Part shown: piece by piece, positions 11,869 through 22,900 of the stretch
Numbering within the stretch: position 1 is the first letter of the stretch
Layout of the letters: every line of letters begins with the position of its first letter
Origin: Mimachlamys varia
Taxonomy: Eukaryota; Mollusca; Bivalvia; Pectinida; Pectinidae
Direction of reading: 5' to 3'
NCBI GenBank assembly: GCA_947623455.1
Contig: OX392543.1
Coordinates: 20,396,757-20,460,756, forward strand
DNA: 64,000 bases
Program-made: the position numbers and the translations under genes
Notes under the pieces: model-generated
The model's input: the letters and a program-made list of their open reading frames with translations, nothing else
Told to the model about the DNA's origin: nothing
The model's database searches: none

Positions 11869-11937
11869 CAACTATCGATATCCTACTGAACTTTATCCTT
11901 TGATAAAACCACCAGAAAGAAATTTTAATCCTTAAAT
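11869..11937 (+). repeat. half of a palindrome seen whole at 63.4 kb
   Basis: The stretch from CAACTATCGATATCC to AATCCTTAAA matches the right arm of the palindrome at 63339-63495. The matching left arm is absent, so this is a solo arm. Confidence 0.7.
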
Positions 11938-12154
11938 GTATTATGATCAGACAATTCCTTCAATTTTATCATTGCTGTTTTTGTCCATTTCAATATTGTG
12001 AATTTCTGTTGAAGGAGGTGGTTTAGCATACGCTTTAAAGCTTGTTTAAATCGTGATCTTTCCCTTTCTTGATAGTAACATCCCTGATTCTCCATCCTAT
12101 GGTGTTTACATGTCGCAGTTGATTCATTATTCTATGACTTGCTCTGAATCGAGA

Positions 12155-12560
12155 TTTTCGTGATAGATGTCAATTGCTGACGAACAAACTTATAGCACAG
12201 GGATTTGAGAGATGCAGGTTGATGAAGGCTATGGTTTTATAAGTTTTATAGTCGCCATCTTGATCTCATCGAAAAATATTCTGTATCTTTGTGTGATATG
12301 AAGATTGGCGTTTTTGAGTTTGCTTATTAGTGTGTTTACTTGTTGTGATTGACAATGATGACTCGGATCTCATTTTGAGGACTGATGCTTACATGGATAT
12401 GACCAGGATTTATATGGCGGTGTCAGTCGATGAAGCAGAAAACGCTTACTCTTCCAGAACACCTGGCCTTATTCTCTTGTGTTTTTACGAGGGTCTCCAC
12501 GTAAAATTTTCCTTTGTTCCTATTAATCGATTTTCGATTTTGAGTTCGGATTATGGTTTT
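12155..12560 (+). repeat. family B dispersed repeat, copy 4
   Basis: Has the family start (TTTTCGTGATAGATGTCAAT), the middle (ATAGTCGCCATCTTGATC) and the end (CTTATTCTCTTGTG). A 105-codon frame crosses it but is not conserved against the other copies. Confidence 0.75.
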
Positions 12561-12697
12561 GTTGACACTTTGGTATTATCTGACACCCCCCACCCACTTT
12601 GCTTTTCTCGTGAAAATGGAAAAACTAATTCATTAGTCACCGAATAAATCTGCATATGAACTTCATTCAGTTATACGATAGTGTCAATTTCATATAC

Positions 12698-13096
12698 ACC
12701 TGGCCCGAAGGGCCTGTGGGCTTATGCCATGGCGCGGCGTCCGTCGTCCGTCAACATTTTCTTTAAATTCCTACTTCCTACTAGTCATAAAGTACTGCAA
12801 TGATTTTTCACCAAATTTGGTCAGAAACATCCTTCGGAGAAGGGGAACATATTTTGATGAATGGCGACTCTGACCCCCAAGGGGCCAGATGGACAGGGTC
12901 CGATAGGGGAAATAGAGGTAATTCCTTTAAATTGCTACTTGTCATAAAGTTATCAATGGGTTTTAACCAAATATGGTCAGAAACGTCATGGGGAAAGGAA
13001 AATATTTGCATAAATGGTGACTCTGACGCTAAAGGGGCCAGAGGGGCGGGGTCCAATGTATCCAGGTGAGCGATACAGGTCCTCTGGGCCTCTTGT
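12698..13096 (+). mobile_element. bivalve-type dispersed repeat with hairpin ends
   Basis: Starts at CTGGCCCGAAGGGCC, a perfect small hairpin, and ends at GGTCCTCTGGGCCTCTTGTT. Inside are two direct subrepeats of about 150 bp, each with CCAAAT(T/A)TGGTCAGAAAC and GACTCTGACnCnnAnGGGGCCAGA. I know this style of repeat as common in bivalve genomes; its class (Helitron-like or other) I cannot settle from sequence alone. Confidence 0.65.
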
Positions 13097-13445
13097 TTTA
13101 ATGTAAAATACGACAGCGTAAATAAGGATTTTATTTGTTCCATTTTCGGTATTAATTGTCATGTATAGTATAACTGAACATGATATAAGGGAGATAACTC
13201 TCTTTAAGATTTGTATACACATATATTACCTCCCGTGTCATGCTATAAGCCTACGTCTGGTTAAAATCCTCCCTAAACCATGCAATAGTTACCGTAAAGT
13301 TCAACCCCCTGGTCAGCTATATTCAAAGGCTCGTATCAGGAATCAGAATATACCAATGTAATTTAGATATATTGGACTTATACAGTGTATATATATATAC
13401 CATTAAAATGGTAAAGAACTAAATCAATAAGCCTTTAAGGCTTAA

Positions 13446-13829
13446 AGGCCCAATATACGTAACTTCAGGGAAATTTTCGTGATTCTAAAAAATTCTGAAA
13501 AAAATCCAGTTGATAACCATGCAAAAATAAGCCTAAAACGAAGTAAACCTGAGCGGTAACTAACAAGAAACTCTGGACAAAAAAATCCAAAGAATTGAAA
13601 TTAATTCAGGTGGGGCCCACTTCAACAACAAACCGAAGGTAGAAGACGGTTCGAAATGGACGCGTGTTTACAAATAGCGTGTTTCAACTGTTGCTGTACC
13701 GGTAACCGCGAAAGAATTCATCTTGAATATTGCTTATATCAGTTAATCTTAGCTAAATCTATAAATATAATAAGTTATTAGGCTTGATTTTCGCTTCAGG
13801 TTTTGCCGAAAGTTACGTATATTGGGCCT
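13446..13829 (+). mobile_element. TTAA-flanked MITE (family T), copy 1
   Basis: 384 bp with inverted ends AGGCCCAATATACGTAACTT and AAGTTACGTATATTGGGCCT, flanked on both sides by TTAA (13442-13445 and 13830-13833). TTAA targets and no coding region fit a non-autonomous piggyBac-like element. The interior contains a CGCGTGTTTACAAATA block and a GTTATTAGGCTTGATTTTCG block shared by all copies. Confidence 0.85.
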
Positions 13830-14528
13830 TTAAGGCTGATGTCTTCATTAAATTAGCTCACCGGATTTATAACATGTCAATATATTCAGCGAACTAATTG
13901 AATGCTGCAAAATGACATATTATTTCAAGTTCTTTTATATACCTAGATCATGCGGGGCATGGTACTCGTCAACTTAATGTGGAAAGGCATGCATGCGGCC
14001 TTGACAGTAGATAAAGGTGGTTAGGAAAATATTCCGAGTAAAACGTCGTAGAAATATATTTTACATACTTAATACTTATGTGCAAAACTAATAGACCAAC
14101 CCACTAAAAACTACACAAGCTTTATATAAAGTATAGTTTCTTAACCTTTAATTATGTTGTACAGAAGCTAGCCATGTTGTAAACATTATAAAAAAAAATA
14201 AAAATATATCTAACGCTTTCATAACAACCTATATAAATGTAATCAATTATTGTATAGCATATCAAGTTCAATTTATCTTAGCCTTCGTTTTCTTATTTAT
14301 ATTCTGTATAATTATGAGGACGGCATCACTCTCAACAATTATTAAGAGAAATAAAGTTCCGCATGACCTGGTTATATAAATAAACTTTAAATTAAACGTC
14401 ATTTCTCAGCACTCAGAAGCGCCGCGAAAAAAAGTGACAAATCCGATAGGCTATTTTCACGAAGATATCAATTTTAAGTTAATGTTTTTTTATAAAGGAT
14501 CTTAAGTTAACCAAGTTCAATATGTTCT

Positions 14529-14622
14529 TAATACATACATACATACATACATACATACATACATACATACATACATACATACATGCATGCATGGCATCCA
14601 TCCATCCATCCATCCATCCATC
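14529..14622 (+). repeat. compound microsatellite (TACA)n then (TCCA)n
   Basis: About 13 TACA units followed by GCATGCATGG and about 7 ATCC units. Simple sequence with no other signal. Confidence 0.98.
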
Positions 14623-14821
14623 CTAATTTTCATTACGGTCATTTAATAAGACTCATTCAAGGTAATACAAGTTAGGGTGGCTACTGCATCATATATAGGG
14701 AGCTTGTTGAACCTTAATTAACACGCCGAATTTGTTCATTAAGAATTAAGAAAATATTCAGTGAACGATATGCTTTAATATATACAGGAAATATGTAAGT
14801 GATCAAAGATAATGAATGTTA

Positions 14822-15062
14822 AAATATGACGTAATACACACATATGCTGCACCTTTTTAATTTAGTAATAGATACAATATGCCGAAAAAAATAATCAAAC
14901 TGCATCATACAGCTGTTTCGTCCTCTTAGGACTCTTCAGTGATTTAAGGGGCCAAAAGGTATGAATCCAAAATTTCTAAACTAATGTAGATGCAGAAGCG
15001 TCAGGTGCGTAAAACCCCATTAATTTATGAATTTTGAAGTAAAATTAAATTAGTTCTGTATA
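14822..15062 (+). repeat. family C dispersed repeat, copy 2
   Basis: Pairs with 3795-4035; shares ATGACGTAATACA, CAGCTGTTTCGTCC and CCAAAATTTCTAAACT. Diverged, non-coding. Confidence 0.75.
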
Positions 15063-15334
15063 ATTTCATATCGTGTACTACGAAAATGTGTATATCTTGT
15101 ACCGTGCCACTACTCAAATGAGATTAACTGTGGCTATAGCAGAGTCTGCCACCTCCTATAAGTAAAGATGACGTAACACATACATAATTATGTTAAAACA
15201 TAGAGTTAGATATCGCAGTATTGAAACCGCTTTTTACAGTCAGAATACTGACCCCTTTCCTCGGAGGACAAGAAAACAAGCATTATTCATTTTATCTGTA
15301 ATTCTGTTCCGTGTTATAGGACCATAACAGAATG

Positions 15335-15700
15335 ATGTTTAATGCTTAATAACGCGGAAAAACCGGAGTGTACTCTAAAAACCGCTTTCGCGGATATGAC
15401 GAGAGTACACTCCGTGTTTTTTGTTGTTGTTGTTGTTGTTATAATCCCATAACATAAATAATAGATTCAAGTTAATACTTATAATTTAATCTATACCCTG
15501 CGAAAATTCTCTTTATTGGTGGACTCTTTTCTCTTACAAATTATTACGCTGTTGCATCAGCCATTCGATCAAAAATGGCGTTATAAATGGCGACGTCATT
15601 TTTTAAGTTATGTGCTGATAACATAATATTTTAAGCCAACGAAAGCTTGTTTCAAACAAGATTGAATTATTCAAATTTAAATTTAAATAATGATATTGAC
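15335..15700 (+). repeat. family F repeat with short palindrome, copy 1
   Basis: Contains an inverted repeat with arms AACCGGAGTGTACTCT and its near complement (15354-15415), then a (TTG)n run and ATAGATTCAAGTTAATACTT. The same parts appear in reverse order at 63540-63800, so this is a dispersed element with two copies here. Confidence 0.65.
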
Positions 15701-15769
15701 TGATATGATCTGTTTTGTGAAATTGTTCTGTATAGTTCTTTATTTAAAACGAAAAGTATGAGGATAAAT

Positions 15770-16131
15770 AAGCTTGAAGCGAAAATCCAGCCTAATAACT
15801 TATTATATTTATAGATATAGTTAAGATTAACTGATATTAGCAATATTCAAGATGAATTCTTACGCGTTAACCAGTACAGCAGAAATTGAAACTCGGTATT
15901 TGTAAACACGCGTCCGTTTTGAACTGTTTTCTAACTTCGGCTTGTTGTTGAAATGGGTCCCACCTGACTTTTTTCAATTATTTGGAATTTTCTGTCAAGA
16001 GGTTTTTGTAAGTTACCGCTCAGGTTTACTTGGTTTAAGGCTTATTTTTGCATGGTTATCAACTGGAATTTTTTCCAAAATTTTCAGAATCACAAAAAAT
16101 TTCCTAAAGTTACGTAAAAAAACATAGTTTA
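15770..16131 (-). mobile_element. family T MITE, decayed reverse copy
   Basis: Reverse orientation, beginning near AAGCTTGAAGCGAAAATCC and ending in AAGTTACGTAAAAAAACATAGTTTAA. Both terminal inverted repeats are damaged. A 61-codon frame across it is accidental. Confidence 0.75.
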
Positions 16132-16799
16132 AAGCATACGTCGGATACCCACGATCGATTGCACTAGTAGTGCAGTCGAGAAATTGTAACTACAAAATTT
16201 ATACATATACTTAGTATACATATGTATGTATATATTCGAACAAGTAATTTTAGTATTTATATATTTTCGTTTTGTTTGTTTGTTGGAACTACCAGGAAGG
16301 GGGGAGGGGGTGTTGTAAAAAATATTTAGTCATTGGCACAGCTAGATACTTTAATTATAGAGACCGGTGTACTACAATAGTTCATGTACTGGGACTAACA
16401 ACTATGAAGTTATAAAAGAACCTTTTCATAAATGTATTGCCTAAGTCTAACCGAGTATTGCTGTTGTCCCAAAAAAGTTTCTTAACCGTGTAGAGTGTGA
16501 TGTTAGTGATGCTTGAAAAATGTGAAAATGAGACATCGAAACGTGAATCAGGTTTCCCGTATTTTATTCACGTGCTTGTGCTATCGAAGTCAAATGCCGA
16601 AAGACTCCGAATAAAATATTCCGAATAAGGGTTACCACATTCATACGCACTTCAACTATTTTCTGATTAGTTTCTTTATCATTTATCGGACATCTGTGTT
16701 CCTTAATGCAATAGATAGAATAAAAAAGTCTACGGAACGGTAATTTTCATTTAGAATCGATAGTTTCAGTCTATGAATTATTCAAATGTACTTCTGAAT
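16132..16799. other. intergenic DNA upstream of Arp3
   Basis: No gene seen. It holds a G-rich stretch near 16300 and a block around 16500-16600 (GAGACATCGAAACGTG) that resembles dispersed repeat tails, but I have no second copy here to prove it. Confidence 0.4.
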
Positions 16800-16945
16800 T
16801 GTATCTTATTCACAAGTGTCTATTGAGAACGAGGTAAAGTTCACTCCCATCGCCATATTGTTACCTCTCTCATGTCGCCGGTTGACTCACTTCCTGGGTG
16901 AAAGTTTGCTGCAGACTCAAGTCTTTGAATAATTCCAAACCAAAA
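16800..16945 (+). promoter_or_regulatory. probable Arp3 promoter and 5' leader
   Basis: The region directly before the exon 1a ATG has a CGCCATATTG motif (16851-16860) loosely like a YY1 site and a pyrimidine-rich stretch. No TATA box is obvious. The ATG context is CAAAAATGG, with A at -3 and G at +4, which is good. The transcription start itself cannot be placed. Confidence 0.35.
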
Positions 16946-16989
16946 ATGGCTGGAAGGCTTCCAGCGGTTGTCATAGATAATGGCACGGG
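16946..16989 (+). CDS. ACTR3: Arp3 alternative first coding exon 1a
   Basis: Encodes [15 protein letters not shown] and ends in phase 2 (ACGG G|GTATGC). Joining to 19157 restores a Gly codon and gives [12 protein letters not shown]. This is the canonical Arp3 N-terminus, as in vertebrates and insects. The residue after the first Asp of the loop is Asn, as in conventional actin, where vertebrate Arp3 has Cys. Confidence 0.95.
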
Positions 16990-19900
16990 GTATGCATTTA
17001 TATTGAGTGTTGTGTTACCAACAAAATCAAAGCACAAAAGCAGAAATTGCCTGGGTGGGCGGACCGCAAGGGTGATTGTCAATTTGGGACAGCGATTTTT
17101 CGGCCCCCAGTAGTCAATTTTAGCTTGAATGTCATTTACCTGATCCGCTCGACCGTAGTCAATCGTCGTGTGTGATTCAATATGCTTCCTTGTACGTACT
17201 ATTACTACTTTATCACGTGATTCCAGACAACCTATAAGGTGTCTGATGTTTTCATTCTAACAGGAAATAAACGCTTGACAATCCACCCATTTCACTTCCG
17301 TGTTAGAGTCAGGAACTGTTGAACACTATACACATCTTCCCTGTGTATCAGTTCTGTTGTTTGGCCGACGAGCTGAATTAAGGCGTTGTCTACTGACTTC
17401 TTCATCGGGCAAAAAAATGTCGGTTGGTGCTGGTTTTAAAAGTCCCACGGGGACCCCAGCTGTTATCATTGACAATGGCACAGGGTAGGTGAAAGTGATT
17501 AATTTGTTTTCATTTTTTTCAATGATTTCTTTTAAATATTTGCAGAAATCCATTTAAGCAGGAAGTAGGTAGCCATTGTTCAGTTAAATTGTATGTAAAC
17601 ATTGACAGCAATTGTCATCTACTTTACATCATCACAGGTTCTGATGAGAAGATCACAAAAAATTGTTGGATCAAAGAAAACTTTGCATCTGTTTAAAAAC
17701 AATTGGAGGTAAAGCACTGGCATCAAAAAACTGAATGGTGCAGAATATTAACAGTTTTGAAGTATAAGTCTTTTGATATAGACATAATTGAACAACATAT
17801 GAAGCATCATCGCTGGTGGATTGGTGTGTGATAGATTTTAATTGTACTGTACATGGTATTTAGGTCGCCTTTCAGCTATGGGGAGTTTCCCCTTAGCTCA
17901 GTGGTAGCAGTGTTCTCCCTAAGTTTTGGGTAGTTGGTTGACCTTATTAGAGTAGGTGGTTGAATTTTCACATAACATGATGTTGACATGTAATTTGCGT
18001 TGTAACTGAGTTTGTTTTCAAGACTGCCTCTACAACTTGGTTTAGAAAAATGGTTCTAGATCAACAGCTCTTTGTATCTTCAAGTCATAAATAATTGAAC
18101 TGTTAAACAATATCATGTTTTCATTTTATAAAGTGACCACCGTGCCCTGAAAATAACAAAAAACACTCGGTTTTAATTGACTGCATGCCTGTCCTTTGAT
18201 GATTACAAGGAGCCGCAACCGACTTTAAAGCTTGTCAATTTTTATTGTTATGTGACCACGAGATTCTTTTGATGTACACCAAAAGGGTCGAACCAGTCTC
18301 CTTTATCAACAAGGTTGTGCACATGGAGTCTTCAGTTTTGCTATAACACCTTCCAGGGGTGTACATTATACAATTAATGCATTTTGTTTTCGGTGTACAC
18401 GAGACTATACGGACCTTGGCAAGAGTTTGTTCATCGAGGTTGAAGGCCAAGGTGAACAAAGGCTTGCCCAGGTCCGTATAGTCTCGTGTACACCGAAAAC
18501 AAAATGCAATAACTGCTTTGTAATATGACCAAATAAAACAAATGAATAACAATTAAGAAGTTAACAATTCAACAGCGTAGAACTTCCTGAGGCTCCTGTC
18601 CAAATCATGTTTACTACAATGTTCGAAGTCCGTTGACTGACCTTTGGCACCCAAATATTGCCTAAATAATTTCGCAGCGCCAGCAGTGTGTTCTTCTTCG
18701 TTTATTGTAGCAAAGCGTTCTGTGGGTTGACCGTCTGCCATATTGTAAACAAGCATTCTGATTGGCTGTTGTCAAAACTAACCCATTGCGCGATTGGACA
18801 ACAGGGAAGCAAAGATTGCAGACCTGTTCGTGCTTAAAATAGCACGAACCAGTCGGCAATGTGAAAGGAATTTCCCAGTCGAGTTTTTTTTAGCACGAAC
18901 AGCTACTCACAAACAGGTGCTGGAGAGGAAAACATGAAGTGGGCCAATGAGAATAAAGCAAACACTCAAGTCATATTACAAAGATCTAGAGAGCGTAGTT
19001 GATGGTAACTCCTGGATATCGAGGATGGTCAACTTGATCTAACTTCTAGTGGAGAGCTTTGTTTGTTTAGTGAAGACAGCATGTTGCAGTGTCTTTCATA
19101 TGTAGTTTTTGTAACACATCAAATCTAATATTATTAAGTTCGGCTTTGTTTTATAGCTACACGAAAATGGGGTTTGCTGGTAATACAGAGCCACAATGGA
19201 TCATTCCTTCAGCCATTGGTGTAAAAGAGTCGGCCACAGTTGGTGACCGGTCAATCCAGAGGCTCGGCAAGGGAGTGGAGGACCTCGATTTCTACATTGG
19301 TGATGAAGCACTAAGCGCCCCATCTTACTCTGTGAAGGTATGCTATATGGAGGTTACACAACGAGTGGCTGTTTGATATGGAATTCATTTCAGTCAAGTT
19401 AATTATTTTTAAGTTATAAAAGACACAAGCATTAGCGAGTGTCTTTTGTAACTTTTAAAAAATAATTAACCAGAGTGAAATAAATTCCATATCCAATAAC
19501 CAGGAGTTGTGTGACCTGTTTCTACCACAGTATTAAATCAGCAGTGCCAGTGATATTTTTTTTGAGTGAAACGCGGACTATTTGCACAAAAACGCATCAT
19601 CTTGCATATATTCCCACCAAGTTGTGATGACATCAACAATCGTGATTTCCAGTCAAAGTTCAATTTCTCAACCAATCAAAAGTCCAGAGGGTCATATACC
19701 ACTAGTGGTTTATAACCTATATATTTATCCAACAGTCAGCAAACTGCCCCTTCTTGCTACATGTGAATGTGACACAGTATTATTTGAATAATCTACTACA
19801 TTGGGGTGAAAGAACTCTCCCCGTAAAACAATCCCACAAGTTACACGTTAAGATTTTGTGTAAATTTATGGAACAGTTTTATTATAAATAAAATGCTATT

Positions 19901-22900
19901 TGTTTCCCATTTTAGTGGCCCATTCGCCATGGCGTGGTCGAGGATTGGGATCTTATGGAGAGATTTATGGAACAGGCAATCTTCAAATATTTACGGTCAG
20001 AACCAGAAGATCATTTTTTCCTCCTTGTAAGTATGATCAGTGTTCTCACTATGTTTTGCAATAATTGGTTGACTTCGAAAGAAACACTGGTTAAATTTTT
20101 ACATTTTGTAATGTTGACATATGTAAAATTCTGAAAAATAGCCAGTTCAAAGTTGGTGAATAACAGGCTACTTTTGCCGCCAACCAGCTTTTAATGAGAA
20201 CCTGATGATGTGTAACTAGTTATATTCAAAGATATTTCAATGTTGATATTTACACTCTGGTAATATGTACATTTTTTCAGGGCGTTCATTTCACTATTTA
20301 AATCACAAGCATTCTTTGCTTTATAAAGTTTGGGGAGCTGTAGGGAGGAGAAGGGAATTGGGCTGTATTGTTTGTCAGGGGGTGGCGGGTGGATTCTATC
20401 ATTTGTTTGAGTGGGAGGGGTTCTATTTCTGTTTAGAGGAAGATGTAGGTTAGGATAGTTATAGTAATGTGTAAGAGAGAAATCAGATGGTTTCTATTAT
20501 TATTTGGGAAGGAGGGGTTCTATTGCTTTTCAGGAAATGATGCAGGTTGAATGACTATAGAAATGTGTTAGAGAGAGATCAGGTGGTTTCTATTATTTGT
20601 TAAGGGGAGGGGAAGTTAGGTTCTATTATTTGTTAAGGGGAGGGGAAGTAAGGTTCTACAAAGATGTATTTCACAACTATCGTGAATCAGAGAATTTAAT
20701 AATAATAATATTATACAATACTTTAATTTACTGAGGATGAACCTGATTTAGCCTAAGGCTAATCTCCCTCAGGGTCTTCTGATCTATATACCTCTATGTA
20801 AAAGATGGTGTGGAATACATCTTTGTAGAACCTAGTCAATTGTGTAGATTTGAAATCCATGGATTATGTAAAATAAATCTACAATACTATCAATTTGTAA
20901 CCAAAATATTAACAATAACCATAATTTGTATTAAAAAAAAAGGAAAAACAGTATTTTTTTCACAGAAATTTTTGTTTTGGAATAGACATTTCAAGAATTA
21001 TGTAAGAATTATTTTTTCTATTTCAGACGGAGCCACCCCTTAACACTCCAGAAAACAGAGAGTACACAGCAGAAATTATGTTTGAGTCTTTCAATGTGCC
21101 AGGTTTATATATTGCTGTACAGGTAAGATGGAAGTTTAAAGTCACAAAACAACCCTGATATCTGGTGTCTTAAAGACATAGGTAGTATATTTTAGAAATA
21201 TGCTTGGATAGCTTGGCATATAATTATTGATTGCAAATTTCACTTTCAAGAGTGAAATAATAATGATAATAAACAACATTTGTAGAGTGCCTTAGGTATT
21301 TCGTAAAATTACTCTAAAGTACGAAAACATGGATTGATTGATATTACAAAAAATATTAACAATCACCATTATAATACATTATTAAGCAAAATGATAATCA
21401 TCTCGATGTTAATATTAATAGTGTCACTGTTATTACATTTTACAACCTGACTGTCCAAGAAGAGTGATCAGTTGAATGTTTAAAAGATTTTAAAAGTTAT
21501 ATAGAACAGTATTATATATATATTGAAATCAGCCATTTAATACCTAAACCTTAATTTTCTGTAGCATTAAACTCAATCTTACTTTCCCGTAGCATTATAT
21601 AAGTGACATGATTCTACAACCCTGGGAGTGGGTGGTACAGGTTGAACTTTTTCAATAGTGATTTTCAGTAAAGGTTTAAAACGTTGACTTGTTGCTAAAT
21701 TACTGTATAGTATTGCTAATTTATTGTACTGTATTGCTAAAGTACTGTATTGTATTGCTAAATTACTGTATTTTATTGCTAATTTATTCTATTGCTAATT
21801 TACTGTATTGTATTGTGTTGCTAAATTACTGTACTGTATTGCTAAATTAGTGTATTGTATTGATTAATTACAGGCTGTGTTAGCTCTAGCTGCGTCTTGG
21901 ACGTCTCGACAAGTAGGGGAGAGAACTCTAACAGGAACTGTGATTGACTCGGGAGATGGTGTTACACACGTTATACCTGTGGTAAGTATAAACTTAGTAT
22001 TACACGCTGTGTGAAACCAACCCCCATCCCTTCCCCAAGTTCCTATAGATTCTGTAATACTGCTTACTGTATATACAACACAGGTTATTTGCTGTGCAAT
22101 GAAGGGGTGCAATATACGATAATTTACACTTAAATAAACATGCAAGTGAGTAATTTGTAACTGTGGAAAGACTACTGTGACTGATGCTCACATTAATGAC
22201 GTCACTTTACTGTACATGGCGTCAAGTTGTCGTCTTTATAGTGAAAAATGGGTTAACCATTATAGAGGATAATCATTGCAACCTATATTAGTACCGATAA
22301 GTATATTTCTTAAGTTATATGATAAATAGAAAATCTAACACTCCTGTTCATGTGATATTGAATTTATTAAACTTGTTAATTAATTTTCCCGGGGGGGGGG
22401 GGGGGGGGGGAGGGGGCGGTGGCCAAGTGGTTAAGGTATCCAGGCATTCTACCACTGTTATTAACCAAATAATTAATTTCATGAGAAAAACAACTTTTAT
22501 TTGCATTGTTTAATAAATTCAATACTACATGATCACTTGTGTTAGATGCTCGTTATTAGAAACATTTGGTCAGTAAATCAAGCTTTGTCTTTTCACTTTT
22601 CAAAGTGTCATGGAAAATTAGCACCCAATATAATATGAAAAGTAAGGACTGCCTAGCTTGTATTCAGCAGATGTAATATACTTGATATTTTATACTGAAT
22701 TCAGAATAATTTTTTGCGACTTATTAACAGCTTATAACTTTGATTTACAGGCTGAGGGCTATGTCATCGGCAGCTGTATCAAACACATCCCTATCGCTGG
22801 CCGGGACATCACATACTTTATACAACAACTGCTGAGGGAAAGAGAAGTGGGCATCCCACCAGAACAGTCCTTAGAAACGGCAAAAGCAATAAAGGTACTG

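Noticed and set aside
12330..12647. 105-codon forward frame
   Set aside because: Lies in a family B repeat, with frame not conserved among the four copies.
17885..17920. tRNA gene
   Set aside because: Only an A-box-like stretch is present; there is no B box, anticodon stem or acceptor pairing.
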